Shown here: positions 10,120-19,229 of the stretch, piece after piece
How positions within the stretch are numbered: position 1 is the first letter of the stretch
Layout of the letters: every line of letters starts with the position of its first letter
DNA from: Halomonas sp. DQ26W
GTDB taxonomy: Bacteria; Pseudomonadota; Gammaproteobacteria; Pseudomonadales; Halomonadaceae
NCBI RefSeq assembly: GCF_003339685.1
Contig: NZ_QPKI01000003.1
Span: 1-60,248 of the forward strand
Reading direction: 5' to 3'
Length of the DNA: 60,248 nt
The notes under the pieces: generated by a model
Database searches by the model: none
What the model was told of the DNA's origin: nothing
What the model saw: only the letters and a program-made list of their open reading frames with translations
Program-made: the position numbers and the translations under genes

Positions 10120-11090
10120 GACTCTTTCTCCCCGGCCAGCCTCTCCTCGGACAGCTTACCCTTCTGCAGCCCTGGTGCAGGGTGCGACTCAGCCAGCGGA
10201 CGCTCTCGTCGGAATTCGACCATGGGGCAGTCGGGCAATTCGCGCTCGCCGGTCCATTCACCCAAGAACGCCAGCAAGTTGGGCCCGAGCGGCTCCCGTG
10301 GCAGCCCCCAGGCCTCGTCGTAGAGCGAATCGACGAAGTGCAGGCCACAGGCCGGGGCAGTGACATCGGAGAGGGTGCGGTCCTTGAGTGCCATCAATTC
10401 CGCCAGGTAGGTGTCGCCTCGTTGGCCACGACCAACGCCCACCAGCGCACCGACGATATTGCGTATCATGTGATGAAGGAAGGCGTTGCCCTGGACATCC
10501 ACGACCACCAGGGGCCCATGCCGGTGCACCTCGATGAAGTGCAGCTTGCGCCACGGTGTCTTGGACTGACAGCCCGCCGCCCGGAAGCTGGAGAAATCAT
10601 GCTCACCAATCAACACCTGAGCCGCACGATGCATCGCCTCGGCGTCCAGCGGGTCGCGACACCAGGTGACGTTGCTTCTCTCGAGTACCGGCCGACTCGG
10701 TTGGTTGAGGATGATATAGCGGTACCGCCTTGCCAGTGCCTTGAAGCGCGCATGAAAGTCGTCAGGCACCTCATGCACCCAACGCACCGCGATGTCTCGC
10801 GGCAGGTTGGCGTTCACGCCGAATACCCACGCTTTCTGCGAACGCGGTACCGAGGGATCGAAGTGAACGATCTGACGAGTAGCATGTACACCGGAATCGG
10901 TGCGCCCACTGGCGTGCACCGTAATCGGTTGGCTGGCGACCTTCGTCAGCGCCCGCTCCAGTTCGGCTTGTACCGAAGGGGAGTGCTTGAGGCGCTGCCA
11001 ACCACAGTAGGCACTGCCGTCGTATTCCACCCCCAGGGCCAGGCGGCCGCTTAGGGGGTGGCGTTCATCGAGTCGTCGAAACAGGGTCAT
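10116..11090 (-). CDS. truA: tRNA pseudouridine(38-40) synthase (TruA)
   Basis: Modifies U38-U40 in the tRNA anticodon arm. The family start LALGVEYDGSAYCGWQ and the catalytic-Asp motif ASGRTDSGVHA are present. The frame is open up to 11357 inside fimV, but the ATG at 11090 (MTLFRRLDERHP) lies just after the fimV stop at 11098 and is the sensible start; it gives 324 aa. The protein is about 50 residues longer than E. coli TruA because of a charged C-terminal extension after the conserved core. Neighbours fimV and trpF match Pseudomonas. Confidence 0.92.
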   Translation of the reverse strand: MTLFRRLDERHPLSGRLALGVEYDGSAYCGWQRLKHSPSVQAELERALTKVASQPITVHASGRTDSGVHATRQIVHFDPSVPRSQKAWVFGVNANLPRDIAVRWVHEVPDDFHARFKALARRYRYIILNQPSRPVLERSNVTWCRDPLDAEAMHRAAQVLIGEHDFSSFRAAGCQSKTPWRKLHFIEVHRHGPLVVVDVQGNAFLHHMIRNIVGALVGVGRGQRGDTYLAELMALKDRTLSDVTAPACGLHFVDSLYDEAWGLPREPLGPNLLAFLGEWTGERELPDCPMVEFRRERPLAESHPAPGLQKGKLSEERLAGEKES

Positions 11091-11097
11091 TCGGCCA

Positions 11098-13866
11098 TCA
11101 GAGTCGGTAGTGGGTGAGCAGTTCCTGCGCCTGTGCCTGGAGCCTGGGATCAGCGCTGTCCCGCAGGCGCTGCAGCAAGGCATGCGCTTGTTCTGTCGCA
11201 CCGGTTTCAAGCAATCGGCGCGCCTCGTCAAGGTCATCGACCCCGGCCACGGAGGCGTCAGGAGCCTCATTATCCCGGCCCAGAGGTGGAAAGGCCACCT
11301 CCTCAACTTCCCACTGCTCTTCTGGCGCCGGGCGCGCCTCGTTCTGGCGAGCAGCATCCTGCGGTGGAACGTCCTGCTCGCCGTCGGTTGCCACTTCAGC
11401 CAGCGTCTCGTTGCTCGATGCGGTGGTGGGAAAATCGATGCAGGGCTGCATCGGTGTTTCTTCGCGCCGGCCCGGTTCAGGATCGAGGGTGGGCGGCTGA
11501 TAGTCGATCATATCGCTCGCCTGATCCGAGGCCCTGAGCGAGGGAAATTCCGGCAAGGGCTCGCCATTCTCCACCTCCTTATCCACCTCCTCATCCGCTC
11601 CCTCCTCCACTGCCTTCACTGCTCCCTTCTCCGTTCTCTGGTCCTCTTCGACCTCCAATGACGACAGCGATTCGGCGAAGTGGGACTGCTCAGGCATGGC
11701 GTGGAGTTGGGTATTTTCGTCGTGCGGACCGATCCGCGCTGAGCCGACTTGGCGACTGGTCTTGCCGTTGTCGTCTTCTACTTCATTGCTTCGACCGAAT
11801 TTATTGCGTTTCTCGACCTCACTGCCATCGTCGATCTCGCGGCCATTTTCGCCATCACGGTTTGGAAGATCGAGCAGGGCGTCGAACTCCTGCGGCGGCA
11901 ACTCCCTGGCGCCAGCAAACTCAGCCCGCGCCCGGTCACTGTGAATGTCGCTGTCGGACGCCGCCGCACGATGGGCAGCCATGATTCGGCTGGCTTCTGC
12001 CACCATGGATGGATCGCCCCCTTCGGCGAGCCGTTCTGCCTCCCGCTCGGCTGATGACCAGTCACCCTGCTCCACGTGGACAGCCAGCAGTTTTAGTCGC
12101 AGATCGTCCCGCCCGGGCTCACGAGCGAGTCCGGCCAAGAGGCTCTCCCTGGCCTGGTCGTAGCGGCCGTAGGCCATGAAGATATCCGCCTCACTGATCG
12201 CTTCAGCTTGCGGCATCGGCGCAGGCTGCTCGACAGTCGGCTCGGCGCTGGCGACAGACATGCCCGCGACGACCGGCGGCGTCACCTGGGAAGTTGGCGG
12301 CACAGCTACGGGTGCAGCCGGCGCCCCGTAGGTGACGTTGGGCATGGTGGCGAAGCCCTTGTTCGACTCCGATTCCCGGTAGCGACGACGGCGTATCAGC
12401 AACCAAAGGCCCAGCAGGGCCGCCAGCCCTGCCCCACCCAATATCAGCTGGTGGTCCAGGCCGTCCTGATAGACCGCCTCCCACCAGGCCGATTCCGACT
12501 CGAGCGCCTCACCGCCCGGTGGCAGCAGGCCACCAGCACCTGGGCCACCCACACCACGCCCGTCGGCAAGCAGGGCGGCCAACTGGTCGCGCATGGCAAC
12601 GACCTCACTGCGCAGGCCACCCAGCTCACTCTGTAGTGCATCACGCTCAGCCTGAACCGCCTCGAGCGCACTCTGACTCTCCCGCCAGCGGCGCTCCAGG
12701 CTTGCCAGGCGCTGCGCTTCGCTCTGAGGAGCGAGCGCCCCGGCATCAAGGGATACCAGTACCTCGGGATCAAGCCGCGGGTCAGTCGATGCCTGGCCAG
12801 CCTCACTCGGTGTGCCTGCTGTCGTCTCCCCTCCACCTGCCCCGCCCTCAGCAGACGCCGGTCCCGCAGCGGCTTCGGCGGCCAGTTCGGCATCGCTGAG
12901 CAATGTGAGGCGGGGCTCTGCGGTCTCCTCAACGCCACCCACCAATTCATTGCCAGCCTCTTCGGCTCCGGATACCGGCTCTGACTCGCCGGCGGTGTCG
13001 ACATGCTCGGTGGTCTCGGCTGGCACGGCTTCGACACTGGCAACCTCGGACGCACCGAAGGGGACAGGAGCAGGAGCGCCGCTGCCACGACTGGCCCAAG
13101 CCTGGTTCATGGCCTGCACCACGGCGCTTGCCTGCTGAGAAGAGCGGCCGGTAATCGCGTCGCGGGAAGGCACGACCAGGGTATGTCCTGCACGCATGGC
13201 GTTGATGTTGCCGGAGGGAAATATATCCGGATTAGCCTCTACCAGTGCCACCATCATCTGATCCATGCTGATACTGCTGTCGGGCCGCAACCGGCCAGCG
13301 ACGACCCAAAGGGTATCGCCGCTGCGCACCCAGGCCGGATCGCCGGATGGCTCGTCTCGCGGTGGTGCGACGGCGCGCTGTGATGGCGCTTCCCGCACGA
13401 GCTCAGCGGCGGAAGGCTCAGCAGAGACGGCAGATCGTGCTGGCGCCCCCCCGACCAGTACTGGCAACTGGTCGTAATCGGGCGGGTCCAGCAACAGAGT
13501 GACCTCACGAAGCTGCCTTCCCCCAGGCCACTCGAAGCTGAGCATCAAGTCCAGCCAGGGCTCGCGCACTGCCCGCTCACTGAACAGGTCCACCACCAGT
13601 TGCCCCTCACGCACCTGAACCGCGGTACGCACGCTGGCGGCCAACGGCGAGCGGATCAGCCCGGCGGATTCGAACTCGCGGGGTTCGGCCACCGATACCC
13701 TCAACAAGTCTGTCTCGAGCCCCACGGTATCGGTCAATGGGATCGTGGCACGCAACGGCGCATTGAGCGAAGAGTGGACCGCCACCTCCCCGACCCCCAG
13801 TGCCAGCGCCTGAGGGCTTGTGGCCGACAGCGATAGCAGCATGGCAATTGTCAGCTTGCGTCTCAT
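11098..13866 (-). CDS. fimV: FimV/HubP-type polar hub protein
   Basis: Inner-membrane protein that organises the cell pole and type IV pilus assembly in relatives. Order of parts: signal peptide (MRRKLTIAMLLSLSATSPQALALG), the FimV N-terminal domain, a LysM peptidoglycan-binding repeat (SGDTLWVVAGRLRPD), a coiled coil (about 410-460), a transmembrane helix (LILGGAGLAALLGLWLLI), a long acidic cytoplasmic region, and the C-terminal FimV domain with a TPR-like EARRLLETGATEQAHALL. The ATG at 13866 gives 922 aa and a clean signal peptide; an upstream ATG at 13938 is open but would bury the signal. Part of the acidic linker (about 11540-11870) is visibly less GC-rich than the rest. Confidence 0.9.
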   Translation of the reverse strand: MRRKLTIAMLLSLSATSPQALALGVGEVAVHSSLNAPLRATIPLTDTVGLETDLLRVSVAEPREFESAGLIRSPLAASVRTAVQVREGQLVVDLFSERAVREPWLDLMLSFEWPGGRQLREVTLLLDPPDYDQLPVLVGGAPARSAVSAEPSAAELVREAPSQRAVAPPRDEPSGDPAWVRSGDTLWVVAGRLRPDSSISMDQMMVALVEANPDIFPSGNINAMRAGHTLVVPSRDAITGRSSQQASAVVQAMNQAWASRGSGAPAPVPFGASEVASVEAVPAETTEHVDTAGESEPVSGAEEAGNELVGGVEETAEPRLTLLSDAELAAEAAAGPASAEGGAGGGETTAGTPSEAGQASTDPRLDPEVLVSLDAGALAPQSEAQRLASLERRWRESQSALEAVQAERDALQSELGGLRSEVVAMRDQLAALLADGRGVGGPGAGGLLPPGGEALESESAWWEAVYQDGLDHQLILGGAGLAALLGLWLLIRRRRYRESESNKGFATMPNVTYGAPAAPVAVPPTSQVTPPVVAGMSVASAEPTVEQPAPMPQAEAISEADIFMAYGRYDQARESLLAGLAREPGRDDLRLKLLAVHVEQGDWSSAEREAERLAEGGDPSMVAEASRIMAAHRAAASDSDIHSDRARAEFAGARELPPQEFDALLDLPNRDGENGREIDDGSEVEKRNKFGRSNEVEDDNGKTSRQVGSARIGPHDENTQLHAMPEQSHFAESLSSLEVEEDQRTEKGAVKAVEEGADEEVDKEVENGEPLPEFPSLRASDQASDMIDYQPPTLDPEPGRREETPMQPCIDFPTTASSNETLAEVATDGEQDVPPQDAARQNEARPAPEEQWEVEEVAFPPLGRDNEAPDASVAGVDDLDEARRLLETGATEQAHALLQRLRDSADPRLQAQAQELLTHYRL

Positions 13867-14051
13867 AGGTTCCCTTGCGTAGCCGTCGTCACCGACGTGC
13901 AGCAGTACGTTTGATTTTTTTCTAAGGCCAATAATCAAGCCAATAAGAAATTTGTATCACATTCTTATCAGCCTGTGTCTTTCCGGACGCATAGTTGCCC
14001 ACCTTTCAACCCGCAAACCCTTACCTGGCCTCGAGCTTACATCAGGCAATA

Positions 14052-14082
14052 TAAAAACGGGGCACTCCCAAGGAAGTGCCCC
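14052..14082 (-). terminator. Rho-independent terminator after asd
   Basis: The stem GGGGCACT / AGTGCCCC (14059-14066 with 14075-14082) is followed on the minus strand by GTTTTTAT. It lies 25 bp past the asd stop, so it ends the leu-asd unit and isolates fimV. Confidence 0.85.
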
Positions 14083-14106
14083 GCCATCGCTGGTTCAAGC
14101 GGTGGA

Positions 14107-15219
14107 TCACTGCTCTCGCAGGATCTTCAACATACGCTTGAGCGGTTCGGCCGCCCCCCACAGGAGCTGGTCGCCGGCAGAGAAGGCGGATAGGTACTCG
14201 CCCCCCATGTTCAGCTTGCGCAAGCGACCCACCGGGACGCTCAAGGTGCCGGTAACGACTGAAGGAGTCAGACCCGCAATGGTGGCCTCCTTGTCGTTGG
14301 GGATCACCTTGACCCACTCGTTATGTTTGGCAATGCGCTCCTCTATCTCATCTATCGGCAGATCTTTCTTCAACTTGATAGTGAAAGCCTGGCTGTGCGA
14401 ACGCATGGCACCGATGCGCACACAGATGCCGTCGATGGGCACCGGGTTGTCCTGCAGCCCGAGAATCTTGTTGGTCTCGACGCTGCCCTTCCACTCCTCT
14501 CGGCTCTGGCCATTGTCGAGCTTGGTGTCGATCCAGGGCAGCAGACTGCCGGCCAGCGGTGCGGTAAAATTCTCGACAGGAAAATCACCGCTGCGCATGG
14601 CTGCCGTGACCTTGCGGTCGATATCGAGGATCGCACTGCCCGGATCGTCCAATTGGCTGGCCACGCTATCTCGCAGGGCGCCCATCTGGTTGAGCAGTTC
14701 GCGCATGTGCTTGGCCCCGGAGCCGGAAGCAGCCTGGTAGGTCATGGAAGTCATCCACTCGATCAGGTCGGCCTCGAATAATCCGCCCAGGCCCATCAAC
14801 ATCAGGCTGACGGTGCAGTTGCCGCCGACAAAGGTCTTGGCGCCGCTCGCCAGCTGTTCGTCGATGACGCGCCGATTGACCGGGTCGAGCACGATGGTGG
14901 CTTCGTCCTTCATGCGCAGGGTGCTGGCGGCATCGATCCAGTAGCCCTTCCAACCGCCGCCGCGCAGGTCACCATAGACCTCCTCGGTATAATCGCCGCC
15001 CTGGCAGGTGATCACGACATCCAGTGCCTTGAGCTCATCAATGTCGGTGGCATCCTTGAGCGGAGGAACGTCGACGCCGATGTCCGGGCCGGGCTTACCG
15101 ACCTGGGAAGTGGTGAAGAAGATCGGCTCGATGCCGTCAAAATCTCCATCTTCCTGCATGCGCTGCATGAGTACCGAGCCCACCATGCCGCGCCAACCGA
15201 CGAAACCGACTTTCAACAT
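14107..15219 (-). CDS. asd: Aspartate-semialdehyde dehydrogenase (Asd)
   Basis: Reduces aspartyl phosphate to the semialdehyde on the route to lysine, diaminopimelate, threonine and methionine. The N-terminal NADP loop is [14 protein letters not shown] and the catalytic Cys lies in [10 protein letters not shown]. It is of the proteobacterial type, like E. coli Asd (367 aa). An ATG at 15219 with GGAGGA nine bases upstream was chosen over the open ATG at 15249 (370 aa). It is separated from leuB by about 220 bp that hold one structured-repeat copy, and it is closed by a good terminator. Confidence 0.95.
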   Translation of the reverse strand: MLKVGFVGWRGMVGSVLMQRMQEDGDFDGIEPIFFTTSQVGKPGPDIGVDVPPLKDATDIDELKALDVVITCQGGDYTEEVYGDLRGGGWKGYWIDAASTLRMKDEATIVLDPVNRRVIDEQLASGAKTFVGGNCTVSLMLMGLGGLFEADLIEWMTSMTYQAASGSGAKHMRELLNQMGALRDSVASQLDDPGSAILDIDRKVTAAMRSGDFPVENFTAPLAGSLLPWIDTKLDNGQSREEWKGSVETNKILGLQDNPVPIDGICVRIGAMRSHSQAFTIKLKKDLPIDEIEERIAKHNEWVKVIPNDKEATIAGLTPSVVTGTLSVPVGRLRKLNMGGEYLSAFSAGDQLLWGAAEPLKRMLKILREQ

Positions 15220-15322
15220 GTGAAGTCCTCCAGAAATCGAATGGGCCATATAGTATATACGATGCAGCCCCGCTTCACAGGTGGGCCGGAAACCTCCGGG
15301 GCTAACCCGTCGCCAGGTCTAC

Positions 15323-15405
15323 GGGGAGGCGCTGTAAACCCTTCCCTGGGCGCTACATTTGCCATCCCTGGCAAATGACCTCCCCTTCAACCTGTCCCCG
15401 GCGCC
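15323..15405 (-). repeat. Structured ~80-bp repeat, copy 4 (leuB-asd gap)
   Basis: Same family as the copies at 16561, 16673 and 19002. Read on the minus strand it has outer arms GGGGAGG / CCTCCCC, an inner hairpin CATTTGCCA / TGGCAAATG, and a small CCC..GGG hairpin. It is the most divergent of the four copies, yet its stem changes are compensated. Confidence 0.8.
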
Positions 15406-15436
15406 CCTTGCCTGCAATAACAGGTTAAGTGTGTGA

Positions 15437-16516
15437 TCAAAGCGCCTCAAAGGCCGCCAGCACGGCGTCACCCATTTCGCGAGTGGAAACGTTGCGCGTT
15501 CCTTCGGAAGCAATATCCGCGGTTCGCAGGCCATCATCCAGCACCTTACCTACGGCATCTTCGATACGCCGGGCCAGCGCCGGCTCGTCCAGCGAGTAGC
15601 GCAGCATCATTGCCACCGAGAGTATGGTCGCTAGCGGATTCGCCACGTTCTGGCCAGCGATATCCGGTGCGCTGCCGTGGCAAGGCTCGTACATGCCCTG
15701 GCCAGTCTCGTTGAGCGAGGCCGAGGGCAGCATGCCGATGGAGCCGGTCAGCATGGCCGCGGCATCGGAAAGAATGTCGCCGAACATGTTGCCGGTGACC
15801 ATCACGTCGAACTGCTTGGGCGCGCGCACCAACTGCATGGCGGCGTTATCAACGTACATGTGCGAGAGCTCGACGTCCAGGTACTCCGGCGCCAGACGCT
15901 CCATGACCTCGCGCCACAGTATGGTGACCTCGAGCACGTTGGCCTTGTCCACACTGCAGAGTTTCTTGCCGCGCTTCTGTGCCATCTCGAAGGCGACGCG
16001 CCCGATGCGCTCAATCTCGCTTTCGGAATAGACGTAGGTGTTGAAGCCGACCCGCTCGCCATCGCGCACCTCGATGCCACGTGGCTGGCCAAAGTAGATG
16101 CCGCCGGTGAGCTCGCGCACGATCATGATGTCGAGGCCGGCGACCAGCTCGGGCTTGAGGCTGGAGGCGGCGGCCAGCTGCGGGTAGGTGATGGCCGGGC
16201 GCAGGTTGCCGAACAGGCCAAGGTTCTTGCGAAGGCCCAGCAGCCCCTTCTCGGGCCGCTTGGCCAGGTCCTCCAGCTTGTCCCACTTGGGGCCACCCAC
16301 GGCACCAAGCAGGATGGCATCGGCGGCCTTGGCCTTGTCCAGCGTAACGGCGGGCAGGGGGTCCCCGTGTTCGTCGTAGGCGCTGCCACCGACCAGGCCT
16401 TCTTCCACCTCGACGTCGAGGCCGCGGGCCTGGCAGGCGGCCAGGATGCGGCTGGCCTGGGCGGTAATTTCGGGGCCGATGCCGTCACCCGGCAGTACCA
16501 GAATCTTGCGTGTCAT
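15437..16516 (-). CDS. leuB: 3-isopropylmalate dehydrogenase (LeuB)
   Basis: 359 aa. NAD-dependent oxidative decarboxylation in leucine synthesis. It opens with [14 protein letters not shown], has the substrate-site [16 protein letters not shown], the ELTGGIYFG segment and the late [18 protein letters not shown] with the NAD-binding loop. It follows leuD on the same strand, but a 297-bp gap with two tandem structured repeats separates them. Confidence 0.97.
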   Translation of the reverse strand: MTRKILVLPGDGIGPEITAQASRILAACQARGLDVEVEEGLVGGSAYDEHGDPLPAVTLDKAKAADAILLGAVGGPKWDKLEDLAKRPEKGLLGLRKNLGLFGNLRPAITYPQLAAASSLKPELVAGLDIMIVRELTGGIYFGQPRGIEVRDGERVGFNTYVYSESEIERIGRVAFEMAQKRGKKLCSVDKANVLEVTILWREVMERLAPEYLDVELSHMYVDNAAMQLVRAPKQFDVMVTGNMFGDILSDAAAMLTGSIGMLPSASLNETGQGMYEPCHGSAPDIAGQNVANPLATILSVAMMLRYSLDEPALARRIEDAVGKVLDDGLRTADIASEGTRNVSTREMGDAVLAAFEAL

Positions 16517-16560
16517 TCTTTCGTTTCCTTAAGTAGCTACTACCAGTCGCCAAGCGGGCC

Positions 16561-16641
16561 GCCGGGGGCAGGCCGAAGAGGAGGTCTTTTGCCATGGATG
16601 GCAAAAGTAGCGCCCAAGGATGGGTTCACAGCGCCTCCTCG
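16561..16641 (+). repeat. Structured ~80-bp repeat, copy 1 (leuD-leuB gap)
   Basis: Identical over 81 bp to the copy at 16673, in direct orientation 112 bp away. Outer arms GAGGAGG (16578-16584) and CCTCCTC (16634-16640) enclose the hairpin CTTTTGCCAT / ATGGCAAAAG (16586-16607) and a smaller GCCCA / TGGGT hairpin. Plus-strand orientation is arbitrary. Confidence 0.85.
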
Positions 16642-16672
16642 CAGGCCTGCCGCCGGATCAGCCCCGCGGGGC

Positions 16673-16753
16673 GCCGGGGGCAGGCCGAAGAGGAGGTCTT
16701 TTGCCATGGATGGCAAAAGTAGCGCCCAAGGATGGGTTCACAGCGCCTCCTCG
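16673..16753 (+). repeat. Structured ~80-bp repeat, copy 2 (leuD-leuB gap)
   Basis: Exact second copy of the element at 16561. The 31-bp interval between the copies is GC-rich and itself contains short inverted repeats. Together they fill most of the leuD-leuB gap, which otherwise holds no gene. Confidence 0.85.
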
Positions 16754-16813
16754 TAGGCCGCCCGCGGCGATTACGGCCCCACGGGCATGCGATCTGATGG
16801 ACGTTGCGGACCT

Positions 16814-17467
16814 TCAGGCCTGGACAGAATCGCGGAACAGCCAGGGCCGTGCCTGCCGATGCTTCTCCTCGAAGGCGCGGATGGCATCCTCGTCCTTGAG
16901 AGTCAGGCCGATATCATCGAGCCCCTCGAGCAGGCAGTGCTTGCGGAAGCCATCGACCTCGAACTCGAGAATCTCACCGGAGGGCGTGATCACCCGCTGG
17001 TTCTCGAGATCCACGTCGAGCCGGTAGCCTTCGCTGGCTTCCAGCTCGGCGAAGAGGCGGTCGATCGTCTCCTCCGGCAGGGTGACCAGCAGCAAGCCAT
17101 TCTTGAAGGCATTGTTGTAGAAGATGTCGGCGAAGCTCGGCGCGATCACCACGCGAAAGCCGAAGTCCTCCAGTGCCCAGGGGGCATGCTCGCGGGAGCT
17201 GCCGCAGCCGAAATTGCGCCGCGTCAGCAGAACGCTTGCCCCTTGGTAACGTGCCTGATTGAGCACGAAATCGGGGTTGAGCGAGCGCGCCGCGATATCC
17301 TGACCCGGGTAGCCCTCATCGAGATAGCGCAACTCGTCGAACAGGTTGACGCCGAAGCCGGTGCGCTTGATGGATTTCAAGAACTGCTTGGGGATGATCA
17401 GGTCGGTATCAACATTGGCCCGGTCCAGCGGTGCGACAAGGCCTTCGGTGCGTTCGAACTTGTTCAT
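16814..17467 (-). CDS. leuD: 3-isopropylmalate dehydratase small subunit (LeuD)
   Basis: 217 aa, the swivelling aconitase domain that completes the LeuC active site. Landmarks are [15 protein letters not shown] at about 22-36, [15 protein letters not shown] at about 85-100, and [19 protein letters not shown]. It starts 3 bp after leuC, clearly co-translated with its partner subunit. Confidence 0.96.
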   Translation of the reverse strand: MNKFERTEGLVAPLDRANVDTDLIIPKQFLKSIKRTGFGVNLFDELRYLDEGYPGQDIAARSLNPDFVLNQARYQGASVLLTRRNFGCGSSREHAPWALEDFGFRVVIAPSFADIFYNNAFKNGLLLVTLPEETIDRLFAELEASEGYRLDVDLENQRVITPSGEILEFEVDGFRKHCLLEGLDDIGLTLKDEDAIRAFEEKHRQARPWLFRDSVQA

Positions 17468-17470
17468 GGT

Positions 17471-18916
17471 TCAGGCCTCCTCTGCTACGGGCTGGACGTC
17501 CAATCGACGCACATCGACAAAGTGTCCGGCAATGGCGGCGGCGGCGGCCATGGCCGGGCTGACCAGGTGGGTGCGCCCGCCGTAGCCCTGGCGCCCCTCG
17601 AAGTTACGATTGGAGGTGGAGGCACAATGCTCACCGGCGCCGAGCTTGTCGGCATTCATCGCCAGGCACATGGAGCAGCCCGGCTCGCGCCACTCGAAGC
17701 CCGCCTCGATGAAGACCCGGTCGAGTCCTTCGGCCTCAGCCTGACGCTTCACCAGGCCCGAGCCCGGCACCACCATGGCCAGTTGAATGGACTCGGCCAC
17801 CTTCTTGCCCCTGGCCACCTTGGCGGCCTCGCGCAGGTCCTCGATGCGCGAATTGGTGCATGAGCCGATAAAGACCTTGTCGAGCCGGATGTCGGTGATC
17901 TTCTGCTTCGGCGCAAGGCCCATGTACTCCAGCGCGCGGGCATAGCCACGCTGCACGGTTTCGTCCGGGGCATCGGACGGGTCGGGCACTTCACCGGAAA
18001 TGCCAGTGACCATTTCGGGGCTGGTGCCCCAGCTGACCTGTGGCTCGATTTCAGTGGCATCGAGCTCAACGACCTTGTCGAAGGCGGCATCGGTATCGGA
18101 AACCAGGTTGCGCCAGTCGGCAACGGCTGCATCCCACAGCTCGCCGGTGGGGGCGAAAGGACGGTTACCGAGATAATCGATGGTGGTATCGTCCACCGCG
18201 ATCAGGCCGACCCGGGCGCCGGCCTCGATGGCCATGTTGCACACGGTCATGCGCCCTTCCATGGAAAGCTCGCGAATCGCGCTGCCGGTGAATTCGATGG
18301 CGTAGCCTGTGCCGCCGGCGGTACCGATCCTGCCGATCACCGCCAATACGATGTCCTTGGCGGTGACACCCGTGCCGAGCTTGCCCTCGACACGTACCTG
18401 CATGTTCTTCATTTTCTGCGCCAGCAGGCACTGGGTGGCAAGTACATGCTCCACCTCGGAGGTGCCGATGCCATGCGCAAGGGCCGCAAAGGCGCCGTGG
18501 GTGGCGGTATGAGAGTCGCCACAGACCACGGTCATCCCCGGCAGGGTAGCGCCCTGCTCCGGCCCCACCACGTGGACGATGCCCTGGCGCGGGTCGTTGA
18601 TCTTGAACTCCTCGATGCCGAACTCGACGCAGTTGTCATCGAGCGTCTGCACCTGGATCAGCGACACCGGATCCTTGATGCCAGCGTTGCCCTCGGCACG
18701 CTCCTTGAGCGTCGTCGGCACGTTGTGGTCAGGCGTTGCCAGGTTGGCGTCGAGCCGCCACGGCTTGCGCCCGGCCAGGCGCAGCCCCTCGAAGGCCTGC
18801 GGCGAAGTCACTTCGTGGAGCAACTGCCGGTCGATATAGATCAGTGCGGTGCCGTCGTCGCGCTCCTTCACCAGGTGCTGCGACCACAGCTTGTCGTAGA
18901 GTGTCTGGCCTGCCAT
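17471..18916 (-). CDS. leuC: 3-isopropylmalate dehydratase large subunit (LeuC)
   Basis: Aconitase-type 4Fe-4S enzyme that isomerises 2- to 3-isopropylmalate with LeuD. It contains [32 protein letters not shown] and [10 protein letters not shown]; the three cluster cysteines are in SCTNSR and CSMC. The frame is open to 19126, but the ATG at 18916 ([11 protein letters not shown]) with GGGAG upstream is the family start (481 aa). The extra upstream codons fall inside a structured repeat. Divergent from the LysR gene. Confidence 0.96.
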   Translation of the reverse strand: MAGQTLYDKLWSQHLVKERDDGTALIYIDRQLLHEVTSPQAFEGLRLAGRKPWRLDANLATPDHNVPTTLKERAEGNAGIKDPVSLIQVQTLDDNCVEFGIEEFKINDPRQGIVHVVGPEQGATLPGMTVVCGDSHTATHGAFAALAHGIGTSEVEHVLATQCLLAQKMKNMQVRVEGKLGTGVTAKDIVLAVIGRIGTAGGTGYAIEFTGSAIRELSMEGRMTVCNMAIEAGARVGLIAVDDTTIDYLGNRPFAPTGELWDAAVADWRNLVSDTDAAFDKVVELDATEIEPQVSWGTSPEMVTGISGEVPDPSDAPDETVQRGYARALEYMGLAPKQKITDIRLDKVFIGSCTNSRIEDLREAAKVARGKKVAESIQLAMVVPGSGLVKRQAEAEGLDRVFIEAGFEWREPGCSMCLAMNADKLGAGEHCASTSNRNFEGRQGYGGRTHLVSPAMAAAAAIAGHFVDVRRLDVQPVAEEA

Positions 18917-19001
18917 ATCGTTCTCCCGGGCTCTGGGGCCCTTTGCCTGTCCGGTCTGAAATCGTCGCTTGCACGCGGCTTGCCCGGCGACAGGCCTTCG
19001 C

Positions 19002-19082
19002 GGAGGCGCTGTGAACCCATCCCTGGGCGCTACATTCGCCATCCATGGCGAATGACCTCCGCTACGACCTGCCCCCGGCGCC
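19002..19082 (-). repeat. Structured ~80-bp repeat, copy 3 (leuC upstream region)
   Basis: On the minus strand it has outer arms GCGGAGG / CCTCCGC and the inner hairpin CATTCGCCAT / ATGGCGAATG. It lies between the leuC start and the LysR gene, so it may be inside the leuC leader. The region 18917-19229 otherwise holds a heptamer tandem repeat and the LysR dyad. Confidence 0.85.
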
Positions 19083-19114
19083 GCTTGGCGCTTGGCGCTT
19101 GGCGCTTGGCGCTT
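19083..19114. repeat. Heptamer tandem repeat GCTTGGC x4.6
   Basis: Four perfect direct copies of GCTTGGC plus GCTT, immediately next to structured-repeat copy 3. It is intergenic, so changes in copy number would alter only the spacing in the divergent leuC-lysR region. Confidence 0.85.
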
Positions 19115-19178
19115 CATTTGTGTCAATCAGTCTTGCGCGACTCGACCATAAAAGCAATTCATGTTATTTATTCATTGG

Positions 19179-19193
19179 ATTCCATATTGGAAT
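19179..19193. promoter_or_regulatory. Candidate LysR-type operator (T-N11-A dyad)
   Basis: ATTCCATATTGGAAT is a perfect dyad with 6-bp arms, and it contains the T-N11-A pattern of LysR-family sites. It lies 37 bp before the LysR gene and faces leuC, the usual place for an autoregulatory and target operator. Confidence 0.55.
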
Positions 19194-19229
19194 ACCAGTT
19201 GGAAGACATCACTTCGACAAGGGAAGCCC

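Noticed and set aside
16561..16753. Small protein genes starting MDGKSSAQGW in the structured repeats
   Set aside because: The short reading frame is a translation of the repeat itself; differences between copies preserve base pairing, not codons.
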